A stretch of DNA of 64,000 nucleotides, taken from contig JBBIMP010000015.1 of NCBI GenBank assembly GCA_037444305.1, positions 51,290 through 115,289 of the forward strand, in the 5' to 3' direction. A program made the translations under genes and the position numbers. The first letter of the stretch is position 1, and each line of letters begins with the position of its first letter. Below, piece after piece: positions 26,305 to 34,941 of this stretch. The notes beneath the pieces were generated by a model, which was given only the letters and a program-made list of their open reading frames with translations, did not search any database and had not been told where the DNA came from. Origin of the DNA: JBBIMP01 sp037444305. Its GTDB lineage: Bacteria; Acidobacteriota; UBA6911.

Positions 26305-26838
26305 TCATCGTGCCGACCGGCCCTCCGTCTTCTTCGGCGCGAAAATCGCCACCAGCATGTAGCCCTCCATCTTGGGGGCTCTCTCCACCTCAGCCACGGA
26401 TTCGAGTTCGCTCATGAGCCGGTCCATGATCCGCCTGCCGATCTCCTGGTGGGCCATCTCCCGCCCTCTGAACACGACGCTGGCCTTGGCCTTGTTGCCC
26501 TCCGCGAGGAAGCGCTCGATGTGCTTGCGCTTGAACTGGTAGTCGTGCTCATCGATTTTGGGCCGGAACTTGACCTCCTTGAGCATCGTCTGCTTCTGAT
26601 GCTTCCTTGCCTCGTGCGCCCGTTTGCTTTTCTGGTACTGGAACTTGCCGTAATTCATGATCCTGCACACCGGCGGATTGGCCGCCGGGGCGACTTCGAC
26701 GAGGTCCAGATCCCTTTCGTTTGCAAGTTCGAGGGCCCGTTCCGGCGCCATGATCCCCAGCTGCTCGCCATTTTCATCCACGACGCGGATTTCCCGGGCA
26801 CGGATCTTCTCATTTACCCGAACGCCTGTTGGTTTGAT
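26305..26838 (-). CDS. infC: Translation initiation factor IF-3, probable AUC start
   Basis: 177 residues. N-domain VNEKIRAREIRVVDENGEQLG and C-domain KFQYQKSKRAHEARK...EVKFRP-type sequence are intact. IF-3 prevents subunit joining and checks the start codon. The start is placed at ATC (26838, minus strand): a CGGAGG Shine-Dalgarno lies six bases before it, whereas the TTG at 26856 precedes the site and the TTG at 26844 abuts it. A non-AUG start is the known self-regulatory device of infC in other bacteria (AUU in E. coli), because IF-3 discriminates against such starts. Downstream of thrS, upstream of rpmI. Confidence 0.93.
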   Translation of the reverse strand: MKPTGVRVNEKIRAREIRVVDENGEQLGIMAPERALELANERDLDLVEVAPAANPPVCRIMNYGKFQYQKSKRAHEARKHQKQTMLKEVKFRPKIDEHDYQFKRKHIERFLAEGNKAKASVVFRGREMAHQEIGRRIMDRLMSELESVAEVERAPKMEGYMLVAIFAPKKTEGRSAR

Positions 26839-26883
26839 TGGCAACCTCCGTGGCAAACAGAGATAGAGCCGATGGCATCCGGA

Positions 26884-28683
26884 CTACGGACGCGGGGCCC
26901 GGCTCTCGACCAATTCTCTGATTCTCTCCAAAAAGCTCTCCAGGGGCAGGGCTCCCTCATCCCCCTGGAAGCGGTTTCGCACCGACACCTGGCCGGATTC
27001 GGCCTCGCGGTCACCCACGATCAGCATGTAGGGCACTTTCTGATGCTGGGCTTCGCGAATCTTGTACCCCATCTTCTCGTTTCTGTCATCCAGTTCCGCG
27101 CGCAAGCCCTCGCGGCGCAGCCGCTCCAGCACGCCTTCGGCATAGGAGCGATGCCGTTCGGCAATGGGGATCAGCACGACCTGGACCGGCGCCAGCCACA
27201 ACGGGAACGCGCCTGCGTAGTGCTCAACCAGGACGCCCATGAAGCGTTCCACGGAGCCGAGCAATGCCCGGTGAAGCATGACCGGCTGATGGGACGCCCC
27301 GTCCGCGCCGATGAACCCGAGATCGAAACGCTTGGGCAGCGTGAAATCGAACTGCACGGTGGAGAGCTGCCACGGCCTGCCGATCGCATCGATGAGCTTC
27401 ACGTCGATCTTGGGCCCGTAGAACACCGCCTCGCCCTCCATTCGCCGCCACTCCAGGTCCATCGCCCTCATGGCCTCTACGAGTGCGCCCTCCGCCATGG
27501 CCCAGTCTTCCTCCGTCCCGGCGTAGTTATCCTTCTTCGCCTCGTCGCGCACCGAGAGCTCGATCAGGTACTTGTCGAAGCCGAAGCTGCGCATCACGAA
27601 CAGCACGAGGTCGAGCAGTCGCGAGATCTCGTCGTAGACCTGTTCGCGCGTGCAGAAGATGTGCGCATCGTCCTGGGTAAAACCCCTCACCCGGAGCATC
27701 CCGTGCAGGACTCCGCTCTTTTCGTAGCGGTACACTGTGCCGAACTCGGCAAAGCGGAGCGGAAGATCCCGGTAACTGCGCATCTTCGAGCGGTAGATCT
27801 GGATGTGTCCGGGGCAGTTCATCGGCTTGATGACGAACTCCTCGTCTTCGATCTGGAAGACGTACATGTTCTCCCGGTAGTAGTCGAAATGGCCGGAGGT
27901 CTTCCACAGCGTGTTGCGCGCCACGTGGGGGGTCGTGACGAATTCGTATCCGCGCGCGATGAGCTCGGTGCGCAGGAAATCCTCGATCACCATCCTGACG
28001 CGCGTTCCCTTGGGATGCCAGAAAATCAGTCCCGGCCCGGCCTCCTCGGAGACGCTGAACAGATCCAGCTCGCGGCCCAGCCTCCGGTGATCCCGCTTCC
28101 GCGCCTCCTCGAGCTGTGCCAGATAATCCGCCAGCTCCCCGCTGGAGAGAAATGCCGTACCGTAGATCCGCTGCAGGCGGGCGTTCTTCTCATCCCCCCG
28201 CCAGTAGGAACCGGCCAGGCTGAGCAGGCGGAACTGGTCCGCCGAGAGCACCGCGGTCGACTCCAGGTGAGGCCCCGTGCAGAAATCGACCAGGCTGCCC
28301 AGCTTGTAGCAGGAAAGCTGCTGACCCGCCTTTTCACGGATCAGCTCGACCTTCAGGTTCTCCCCCATGGCGGTGAAGAGCCCGATGGCCTCTTCGCGCA
28401 CGATGATGCTGGGTTCATATCTCAGGCCCTGCGCGGCGAGCTCGCGCATCCTTTGCTCGATCCTGGCCAGATCGGCCTCGACGAAGCTCTCCTCCCGCTG
28501 GAAATCGTAGTAGAAGCCGTCGCTGATGGCCGGCCCAATGCCGAGCCGCGTCCCTGGGAATAGCTCGGTCACCGCTGCGGCCATCAGGTGCGACACGCTG
28601 TGGCGCAGAATCTCCAACGCTTCCGCCGGATCGTCTATCCTGCCGGTTGAGCCGTCAGCGAATCGGACAGATATGGGCATCAT
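26884..28683 (-). CDS. thrS: Threonine-tRNA ligase lacking the N-terminal TGS domain
   Basis: 599 residues; E. coli ThrRS has 642. The chain enters the N2 editing domain almost at once: the HxxxH editing motif HSVSHLMAAAV is at about residues 29-39, so the N1/TGS module of about 60 residues is missing. The editing site also shows CTGPH. The catalytic core has motif 2 RFAEFGTVYRYEKSGVLHG, the zinc residues in KPMNCPGHIQIY and the later His, and motif 3 LHRALLGSVERFMGVLVEH. The C-terminal anticodon domain is complete. It heads thrS-infC-rpmI-rplT. Confidence 0.96.
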   Translation of the reverse strand: MMPISVRFADGSTGRIDDPAEALEILRHSVSHLMAAAVTELFPGTRLGIGPAISDGFYYDFQREESFVEADLARIEQRMRELAAQGLRYEPSIIVREEAIGLFTAMGENLKVELIREKAGQQLSCYKLGSLVDFCTGPHLESTAVLSADQFRLLSLAGSYWRGDEKNARLQRIYGTAFLSSGELADYLAQLEEARKRDHRRLGRELDLFSVSEEAGPGLIFWHPKGTRVRMVIEDFLRTELIARGYEFVTTPHVARNTLWKTSGHFDYYRENMYVFQIEDEEFVIKPMNCPGHIQIYRSKMRSYRDLPLRFAEFGTVYRYEKSGVLHGMLRVRGFTQDDAHIFCTREQVYDEISRLLDLVLFVMRSFGFDKYLIELSVRDEAKKDNYAGTEEDWAMAEGALVEAMRAMDLEWRRMEGEAVFYGPKIDVKLIDAIGRPWQLSTVQFDFTLPKRFDLGFIGADGASHQPVMLHRALLGSVERFMGVLVEHYAGAFPLWLAPVQVVLIPIAERHRSYAEGVLERLRREGLRAELDDRNEKMGYKIREAQHQKVPYMLIVGDREAESGQVSVRNRFQGDEGALPLESFLERIRELVESRAPRP

Positions 28684-28850
28684 CTAAGATAGTTCCCCGT
28701 TGAAGTTGCCTGCTCGAGGGCGGCAAAGTCACAAATCCTTGTTTTCATTCTGTTTCGGGCCGGGTGGGTAAAAAGGGCCGATGACGGTGAGCAGGCGCCA
28801 TGCTGGTCGTTTTCCCGATGGGATTTCTCTCCTGTTGCGGTACTGAAATC

Positions 28851-28925
28851 TGGTAGGCGCGAGCGGATTTGAACCGCTGACCCCTTCCGCGTCAAGGAAG
28901 TGCTCTCCCCCTGAGCTACGCGCCT
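28851..28925 (-). tRNA. tRNA-Val (anticodon GAC)
   Basis: 75 bases with encoded CCA. Acceptor AGGCGCG/CGCGCCT, D arm GCTC-GAGC, anticodon stem CTTCC/GGAAG around loop TTGACGC (anticodon GAC), T arm AGCGG-TTCAAAT-CCGCT. It reads valine GUC/GUU codons. It lies between ctp and thrS, with its own promoter. Confidence 0.95.
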
Positions 28926-28940
28926 AGAAAATAAGCGCTT

Positions 28941-28970
28941 ACACTACCAGACCGGCCGGAAAAGTGTCAA
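28941..28970 (-). promoter_or_regulatory. Promoter of the tRNA-Val gene
   Basis: Minus strand TTGACA (28965-28970), 18-base spacer, TAGTGT (28941-28946); predicted start about nine bases before the mature tRNA. Confidence 0.55.
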
Positions 28971-29008
28971 TACCCTTCCCGCCAAGCCCCGCAGCCTGCC
29001 GGCCATCT

Positions 29009-30238
29009 CTACCCCTGGCTGAGCACCTCGATCGCCTTCTCCAACTGCTCCCGGTAAATCTTCTCGCGCAGCTGCCTGTACCTGGCCTCTTCCTCCTGCG
29101 AGTCGTAGTGGGACTCCACCAGCAGGTCCTGCCGTCTGTCGTAATCGGGGGCCTGCACATCGGGCTTGACGCCGCTGTTGCGCGGGCCTTCGTCCTGAAT
29201 CACCTTCCCCAGCGGCGAGTGGTATTTGGCCACCGTGAGGACCAGAACTGCCCCGCTCTTGAGCGCGACCCGTTTCTGCACCGAGCCGAAACCGAAGGAC
29301 TTCTCTCCCACGAGGGTTGCCCGCTTGTGGTCCTTCAGCGCCGCCGCCGCGATTTCGGCGGCGCCCGCGGTCGAGCCATTGATGATCAGCGCCACCGGCA
29401 GGTCGGTGACGAAGCGCACCGGATCCGCCAGGATCTCCTGCACGGTTTCGCCTTTGCGATTCTGGCTGGTGTAAATCACTCCGCTGCGCAGGAAAAAGTT
29501 GGCCAACTCCGCCCCCTCCGCCGCCTCGCCCTCGGCGCAATCCCGCAAATCGATCAGGATCCGCTGGGCGCCCGCGGATATCAGGGTTTTGAGCTTCACG
29601 CGGACCTGGGCGACCGTCCCGGCCAGTGAAGGCACCTCGAGCAGGCCAATGTTGTCGGCCAGCATCCTGGAACCCAGGGTGGCGGGGGTTTCGGCCGCCC
29701 GAATGACCTCGATGTCCATCGGCTTGTTGTGGGAGCTGCGAAACACCGTGACCCGGACGGGGCTCCCCTCCGAGCCTTTCATCAGCGACTCGACCTCGAG
29801 AAGGCCCTTGTCTTCAATGCCGGTTCCGTCCACGGCCACGAGGTAATCCCCGGGTCGGATGCCCGCCTTTTGCGCTGCTCCATCCCGGTGGATTGCCACC
29901 ACGTAGACGGTCTCGGCTATCTTGGAAAGCACCAGCCCGGCGCCCGCCTTCGCCTCGGCCGCCCGCCGTTCGATTTCCTGAGCCTGCTCCCTGGTCAGGA
30001 AGCTGCTGTAGGGATCCAGGGCTTCGATGAGCCCCCGCATGGCGCCCTCCTGAACCCTGTTCATGTCGGGCGCTTCCACGTACTCCTCATTGATCTTGTT
30101 GAGGGCATCCATGAAAACCGAGAGCGCCGGGTAGGCTTTGTCGCGAGCCACCACGCGCCCGTAGAATGCCGCCATCGCGCCGTAAAGCGCCACCAGCGCG
30201 GAGCAAAGAAAAACCAGCAGTTTCCCCCTGTGCAGCAT
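29009..30238 (-). CDS. S41-family C-terminal processing protease with PDZ domain
   Basis: 409 residues from ATG 30238, chosen because GGGAGG lies four bases upstream; in-frame ATGs at 30256 and 30250 have none. An N-terminal membrane anchor (about 5-27) is followed by a helical region with ALDPYSSFL, a PDZ domain (about 85-170, with GAAQKAGIRPGDYLVAVDG), and the S41 protease domain with the catalytic Ser in INGSTAGAAEI and Lys in LVGEKSFGFGSVQ. Such Ctp/Prc proteases cleave C-termini of periplasmic substrates. The promoter at 30273 gives a 28-base leader. Monocistronic. Confidence 0.93.
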   Translation of the reverse strand: MLHRGKLLVFLCSALVALYGAMAAFYGRVVARDKAYPALSVFMDALNKINEEYVEAPDMNRVQEGAMRGLIEALDPYSSFLTREQAQEIERRAAEAKAGAGLVLSKIAETVYVVAIHRDGAAQKAGIRPGDYLVAVDGTGIEDKGLLEVESLMKGSEGSPVRVTVFRSSHNKPMDIEVIRAAETPATLGSRMLADNIGLLEVPSLAGTVAQVRVKLKTLISAGAQRILIDLRDCAEGEAAEGAELANFFLRSGVIYTSQNRKGETVQEILADPVRFVTDLPVALIINGSTAGAAEIAAAALKDHKRATLVGEKSFGFGSVQKRVALKSGAVLVLTVAKYHSPLGKVIQDEGPRNSGVKPDVQAPDYDRRQDLLVESHYDSQEEEARYRQLREKIYREQLEKAIEVLSQG

Positions 30239-30272
30239 CCAGCCTCCCATCTCCATTCATGTAAACGGCTGC

Positions 30273-30301
30273 ATTATATAGCACAGACCTGCGCCCGGCA
30301 A
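30273..30301 (-). promoter_or_regulatory. Promoter of the S41 protease gene
   Basis: Minus strand TTGCCG (30296-30301), 17-base spacer, perfect TATAAT (30273-30278); predicted start about 30266. Confidence 0.7.
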
Positions 30302-30357
30302 TTCCCAAGCCGCGGTGCAGCTTGACCCTTCGCTCACGCCTGTGCTCCAATGCTGTC

Positions 30358-30780
30358 ATGAGTGGCCGGACAATCCTGGCAGTGGACTACGGCTCGAAAA
30401 ACGTCGGCCTGGCCTGCACCGACGCTTCCGGTACGGTGGTGCGCCCCCTGCAATCCATTCCCAACCGCGGGCGGCGGGCGCTCAGCCGGGAGATCGCCCG
30501 CATAGCGCAGGAGCTGGGCGCCGCGACCGTGGTCGTCGGCATGCCGCGAAACATGGACGGCACGATAGGCGAGGCCGTGGCCGCGGTCGAGCGGTTTATG
30601 AAGGACCTCCGCGACGCCCTGCCGGCCCCCCCCCTGGGCCAAGACGAGCGTCTCTCCACGATCGAAGCCATTGAGCTCTGGTCGGCGATGAAACCCAGGC
30701 AGAGGAAACGCTATCGCTCGGCGGACTCGCTCGCCGCCGCCCTCATCCTGGAGAGGTTCCTCGCGGAGCATCCATGCTGA
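30358..30780 (+). CDS. ruvX: Putative pre-16S rRNA nuclease / Holliday junction resolvase-like YqgF
   Basis: 140 residues from ATG 30358. RNase H-like fold with the first acidic residue in ILAVDYGSKNVGLACTD, then VVVGMPRNMDGTIGEAV, and DERLSTIEA with the second acidic residue. The C-terminal SADSLAAALILERFL completes the family. YqgF trims the 5' end of 16S rRNA precursor; a resolvase role has been suggested from homology. Its end overlaps the start of mltG by seven bases, the common ruvX-mltG pairing. Confidence 0.93.
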   Translation: MSGRTILAVDYGSKNVGLACTDASGTVVRPLQSIPNRGRRALSREIARIAQELGAATVVVGMPRNMDGTIGEAVAAVERFMKDLRDALPAPPLGQDERLSTIEAIELWSAMKPRQRKRYRSADSLAAALILERFLAEHPC

Positions 30781-31802
30781 AGAAAATCGTGGCAGCGCTG
30801 ATCCTGGCAGCCGCCGGCGCCGCTTCGACATTTGCCTGGTGGCTGCACCGGGAACTGCATACGCCGTTTTACGGCGCCCCGGAGGAGGCAGTGCTGCTGG
30901 AGATTCCCCGCGGCGCCAACAGCAACGAAATCGCGGATCTCCTGGTCGAGGCCAAGGTCCTGCGGAGCCGGCTTCCCTTCAAACTGTACCTCCGGCGGAC
31001 TGGCGAGAGCCGCCGCCTGCAGGCCGGCGAGTACCGCTTCGCCGGCCCGGCGACGCCCTCCGAGCTGGTCCGGCGCCTCGTCAAAGGAGATGTCTATTTC
31101 CTCGAAGTAACGATTCCGGAGGGATTGACCGCCCGCGAGACGGTGGCCCTGATCGCCGCCAGGCAGCTCGGCGACCTCGGCGAAATGGAGCGCCTCCTGG
31201 GTCGCACCGACTGGATCGAGGATCTGGATCCCGGCGCGCGCACGCTGGAGGGCTACCTGTTTCCCTCCACCTACAGGTTTCAGCGGGGTGCCTCCTCGGA
31301 GCAGATTCTCAGGGCAATGACCCGGCTGGCACACCGCAGAATCACGGAGCTGCTCGCGGCCGCCCCCGATCCGGCCGGGCGGGAAGTCCGCCGCATCATC
31401 ACCCTGGCTTCCATCATCGAAAAGGAAACAGGCCGCGAAGAGGAGCGGGGGCTGGTGGCATCCGTTCTGGCCAACCGCCTGCGCCTGCGCATGCCCCTGG
31501 CCTGTGATCCCACGATCATCTACGCCTTGAAGCTCGAGGGAAAATTCGACGGCAATCTGAGGAAGGCCGACCTGGCCATGGACTCGCCCTACAATACCTA
31601 CCTCTACCCCGGCCTGCCGCCCGGCCCGATCACAAATCCCGGCGCGGCCTCCATCGAGGCCGCCATTGCGCCGCCGGTCACCGACTACCTGTTTTTCGTC
31701 TCCAAAAACGACGGCACGCACCACTTTTCGAGTGATTACAGAGCTCATACCGAAGCTGTCGCCCGCTATCAGAAAGGGGGGCGCACCAGGAGCAGTCGTT
31801 GA
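30774..31802 (+). CDS. mltG: Endolytic murein transglycosylase MltG
   Basis: 342 residues. One N-terminal membrane anchor (about 5-25), a LysM-like module around IPRGANSNEIADLLVEAKV, then the YceG catalytic domain: TLEGYLFPSTYRF, TLASIIEKETG with the catalytic Glu, LACDPTIIYAL, SPYNTYLYPGLPPGPITNPG and the closing YLFFVSKNDGTHHFS. MltG cuts nascent glycan strands and sets their length. Translation is coupled to ruvX by a seven-base overlap. Confidence 0.96.
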   Translation: MLKKIVAALILAAAGAASTFAWWLHRELHTPFYGAPEEAVLLEIPRGANSNEIADLLVEAKVLRSRLPFKLYLRRTGESRRLQAGEYRFAGPATPSELVRRLVKGDVYFLEVTIPEGLTARETVALIAARQLGDLGEMERLLGRTDWIEDLDPGARTLEGYLFPSTYRFQRGASSEQILRAMTRLAHRRITELLAAAPDPAGREVRRIITLASIIEKETGREEERGLVASVLANRLRLRMPLACDPTIIYALKLEGKFDGNLRKADLAMDSPYNTYLYPGLPPGPITNPGAASIEAAIAPPVTDYLFFVSKNDGTHHFSSDYRAHTEAVARYQKGGRTRSSR

Positions 31803-31852
31803 AGCCCGCGGCACGCCATGCGGCGGCACAAGCCGGGGGGCGGGGATTGCAT

Positions 31853-31881
31853 TGACTTGCTCCCATGGCGGTGCTAGCATT
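31853..31881 (+). promoter_or_regulatory. Promoter of the envelope/ABC-exporter gene set
   Basis: TTGACT at 31853-31858, 17-base spacer, TAGCAT at 31876-31881; predicted start about 31888, 39 bases before the first gene. Confidence 0.75.
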
Positions 31882-31926
31882 TCAGTGTGTTGTAGAACCA
31901 CCAATACTTCAATGATTTAAAGAACT

Positions 31927-32505
31927 ATGAAGCACACAGTCCTTGCCCTCGCAATTGCCCTGACGATGTCCACCGCGCTGGCGGCGCAGGCGCCCAAGCC
32001 GTCGCTTCCGGACCCGGTCAAATTTGTCAACAAGATGGACATTGTCTGGAATGCGGTCCGATCTGTATTCAGGGAGATGGAGTTCGCCATCGAGCTGGAG
32101 GACAGGCCGGGCGGCAGGATAGTGACCAGGCCGCACGAATTTATCTCCGGTGCGCTGACCTCGAGCGAAGTAGACAAGGTCGCGGTCAAAAACGACACGG
32201 TCACCGGCCATTGGGTCAAGGCCCGTTATTCGGTCGAGGCCATCCTCGAGATCGTCAAACCCACGGAAACTATGGTAACGATCCGTACCAACATGGAGGG
32301 GCTCCGGCGCGAACTCGACGGCAGCGAAGCCTGGGTTCCGCTTCAGTCGGTGGGCACCTTCGAAAAGCGAATCCTCGGCAAGATCAGCTTGCGGTTGTTG
32401 GGCAACGAGATGCTGTTCGATGAGAAGAAGGGATTTTGGGACAAGAGCCCGCAACCGGTTGACAGCCGCCGACCCAAACCGATGCCGACCCGTCCACCCA
32501 TTTAA
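31927..32505 (+). CDS. Exported protein of unknown function
   Basis: 192 residues. A signal peptide (about 1-20, cleavage likely after ALAAQA) is followed by an alpha/beta domain of about 140 residues beginning DIVWNAVRSVFREMEFAIELED, and a basic Pro-rich tail (RRPKPMPTRPPI). I do not recognise the family; the pattern of a helix, then a strand pair with repeated VTIRTN and GTFEKRILGKI, recalls small periplasmic lipoproteins of the BamC type, but that is only an impression. It shares TAATG with the next gene, so it is coupled to it, and both precede the ABC exporter. Confidence 0.75.
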   Translation: MKHTVLALAIALTMSTALAAQAPKPSLPDPVKFVNKMDIVWNAVRSVFREMEFAIELEDRPGGRIVTRPHEFISGALTSSEVDKVAVKNDTVTGHWVKARYSVEAILEIVKPTETMVTIRTNMEGLRRELDGSEAWVPLQSVGTFEKRILGKISLRLLGNEMLFDEKKGFWDKSPQPVDSRRPKPMPTRPPI

Positions 32506-33158
32506 TGCCACTGCCGTCATTTTTCTACGATCCGCAAAAGGTAAGGATCTTCCTCCTGGCGCTGGCCGCCGTGCTGGCGGTGGCCGCATTCTCGCTCTAC
32601 CTCGCCCGGAAGCGCCGCGGCCTCCGCCCTGCGGCGCCAGGTGCGGAAGTGACGGGCAGTTTGGGTCCGCTGGACACTGGAGCGCGCGCCCCGCTGTTCG
32701 CCAACCTCTTCCAGCTGGTGCTGGTCCTGCTCGCGGTCCTGGTCGCTGCCGGCTTCACCCTCGTGCTGCTGCCGCAGCCGACGGTGAACCGGCTGGCGGA
32801 GGCGCTCCGGCTGCGCAGCGTTCAGCCCGCCGCAGAGGAAGCGATCGCATTTTTGTACCTCGGCGATGAAGTGGCCGGCAGCGATTTCCACCTCCGTGGC
32901 GCCATACGGAACATCACCACGGAACCGATCGAAAAAGTGGACGCCGTGGTCCGCTTCTACTCCCAGGACGGAAGCCTGCTCGAGACTGCGATCACGCGGA
33001 TGGACAGCGAGAGCATCGCCCCTGACAGCATCGCTACCTTCCATCTGCGGATCTCCGGATACAAAGGACAGTTTGCCGGCTATTCGGTCGGCTTCAAGCT
33101 CCGCAACGGCACCGCCGTGCCTTACAAGGACATGCGGGGAAGCCGCGCGCCCGAATAG
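32505..33158 (+). CDS. Two-helix membrane protein with FxLYD-like extracytoplasmic domain
   Basis: 217 residues. Membrane helices at about 13-34 and 65-88. The outer domain (about 115-217) shows DFHLRGAIRNITTEPIEKVDAVVRFYSQDG, a beta-sandwich pattern like FxLYD domains (GxIxNxTxxxIxxVxVxVxFYDxxG), with later SIAPDSIATFHLRISG. The function is unknown; such domains are usually binding modules. It begins on the stop codon of the previous gene and lies 24 bases before the first exporter gene, which suggests it works with them. Confidence 0.75.
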   Translation: MPLPSFFYDPQKVRIFLLALAAVLAVAAFSLYLARKRRGLRPAAPGAEVTGSLGPLDTGARAPLFANLFQLVLVLLAVLVAAGFTLVLLPQPTVNRLAEALRLRSVQPAAEEAIAFLYLGDEVAGSDFHLRGAIRNITTEPIEKVDAVVRFYSQDGSLLETAITRMDSESIAPDSIATFHLRISGYKGQFAGYSVGFKLRNGTAVPYKDMRGSRAPE

Positions 33159-33182
33159 CAGCCGCCCATAGCTTTCCGCCCG

Positions 33183-34937
33183 ATGAAACAACGACACAGC
33201 CTCCTGCACCTGCTCCCCTTCATTCTCCGCTACCGCGGACGAATGGCGGCCGGGTTTCTCATGGTCGGGATGACCGTCGTCACCAGCATGCTTTCCCCCT
33301 GGGTGCTCAAATACGTGGTGGACGACCTGGCTGCCGAGCTGGTGCTTGCCGAACTGCCCCGCTATGCGGCAATGATCTTCGGCATCGCCGTGGTCGAGGG
33401 ATTTTTCCGTTTCTGGATGCGCCGGATACTCATTGGGGCCAGCAGGCAGATCGAGTTCGACCTCCGGAACGATTTCTTCCGGCACCTGCAGGCGATGCCG
33501 CTCGCCTTCTTCCAGGAGCGCAGCACCGGCGACATCATGTCCAGGGCCACCAACGACCTGAACGCCGTCCGGTCGGTGCTCGGCCCCGGCATCATGTATT
33601 CGGTCACCACCATGATCACCGTGGTGATTGCCACCGGCATACTTCTGAGCATCAACTGGCGCCTGACCCTGCTCGCCTTCATACCCCTTGCCCTGGTCTC
33701 TCTCACGGTCAAGCGGGTGGGGCAGCAGATTCACGACAGGTTTCAGTCCATCCAGGAGCAGTTTGCGGATATCACCGCGCTGGTGCAGGAGAACCTCAGC
33801 GGCATCCGCGTGGTCAAGGCGTTTGCGCGCGAGGACTCGGAGACGGCTCGATTCGAGGAGCTGAACCGGGAGTACGTGAAGCGCAGCATGGGGCTCATCC
33901 GGCTGTGGGGCATCTATTACCCGATGATGTCCGCCCTGATAGGCATGTCTTCCGTCGCCCTTTTGTGGTTCGGGGGCCGGCAGGTAATTGCGGGCCACCT
34001 GAGCCTCGGGGAGTTCGTGGCTTTCATCGCCTACCTGGCCATGCTGACCTGGCCGACTATAGCGATCGGCTGGGTGATCAACATCTTTCAGCGCGGGGCC
34101 GCCTCCATGGAACGGATCCTGGAGATCCTGCACCTGGAACCCTGTGCCGCGGCTCCGGCGGGCGGCCCGCTCCCCGGCAAGCTCGAAGGCAGAGTGGAAA
34201 TCCGGAACCTCTCCTTCCGGTATCCCGGGAAGCGGGAGCCCGTACTCGACAATATCACGGTAACCGTGCCGGCTGGAGAAACGCTGGCGGTTGTCGGGGC
34301 CACGGGCTCGGGCAAGTCGACGCTGGTCAGCCTCCTTCCCAGGCTCTACGATCCCCCGCCCGGCACCGTCTTCATCGACGGCCACGACATCCTGCAGTGG
34401 CCGCTGGCCGAGCTGCGGTCGGTCGTGGGTTTCGTTCCGCAGGAGACGTTTCTCTTCTCGGACACCATCAGGGAGAACATCGCCTTCGGCTGCAGTGGCC
34501 AGCTTGAGGATGGCGACCTGCATTGGGCGGCCAAGATATCGCAGATACAGGCAGATATCGCAGCCTTCCCGGAACGGTTCCAGACCTTCGTCGGAGAGCG
34601 GGGCATAACGCTCTCCGGAGGCCAGAAGCAGCGCGTGGCCATCAGCCGGGCCGTCGCCATAAAGCCCCGTATCCTGATCCTCGATGACGCCCTCTCGAGC
34701 GTGGACACCTACACCGAGGAGATGATTCTCCACGAGCTGGAGGAGGTCATGAAGGAGCGAACCACGATTCTGGTCTCTCACCGCATATCGACGGTGAAAA
34801 GGGCGCAGCAAATCGTGGTGCTGCAGGATGGCGGGATCGTCGAGCGCGGAACTCACGAGTCGCTGATGAAGCGGAACGGCATCTACGCGGAACTGCACCG
34901 CAAGCAGCTGCTGGAGGAGGAACTCGAAACGGCTTAG
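33183..34937 (+). CDS. Heterodimeric ABC exporter, subunit with degenerate Walker B (Asp for Glu)
   Basis: 584 residues: six-helix membrane domain (about 15-310) then an ATPase domain with Walker A GATGSGKST, signature LSGGQ and Walker B RILILDDALSSVD. The residue after the Walker B Asp is Asp, not the catalytic Glu, as in the TM287/BmrC-type partner of heterodimeric exporters. Its signature LSGGQ is normal and would complete the active site of the other subunit. The next gene begins four bases later. Family members export drugs or lipids; the substrate is unknown. Confidence 0.92.
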   Translation: MKQRHSLLHLLPFILRYRGRMAAGFLMVGMTVVTSMLSPWVLKYVVDDLAAELVLAELPRYAAMIFGIAVVEGFFRFWMRRILIGASRQIEFDLRNDFFRHLQAMPLAFFQERSTGDIMSRATNDLNAVRSVLGPGIMYSVTTMITVVIATGILLSINWRLTLLAFIPLALVSLTVKRVGQQIHDRFQSIQEQFADITALVQENLSGIRVVKAFAREDSETARFEELNREYVKRSMGLIRLWGIYYPMMSALIGMSSVALLWFGGRQVIAGHLSLGEFVAFIAYLAMLTWPTIAIGWVINIFQRGAASMERILEILHLEPCAAAPAGGPLPGKLEGRVEIRNLSFRYPGKREPVLDNITVTVPAGETLAVVGATGSGKSTLVSLLPRLYDPPPGTVFIDGHDILQWPLAELRSVVGFVPQETFLFSDTIRENIAFGCSGQLEDGDLHWAAKISQIQADIAAFPERFQTFVGERGITLSGGQKQRVAISRAVAIKPRILILDDALSSVDTYTEEMILHELEEVMKERTTILVSHRISTVKRAQQIVVLQDGGIVERGTHESLMKRNGIYAELHRKQLLEEELETA

Positions 34938-34941
34938 GAAT

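Noticed and set aside
26080..28563. Plus-strand open frame of 827 codons spanning rpmI, infC and thrS
   Set aside because: It crosses three certain genes on the other strand and has no family signature.
28684..28850. T-box or threonine leader before thrS
   Set aside because: No T-box consensus (AGGGTGGNACCGCG) and no leader peptide with Thr codons plus terminator could be seen.
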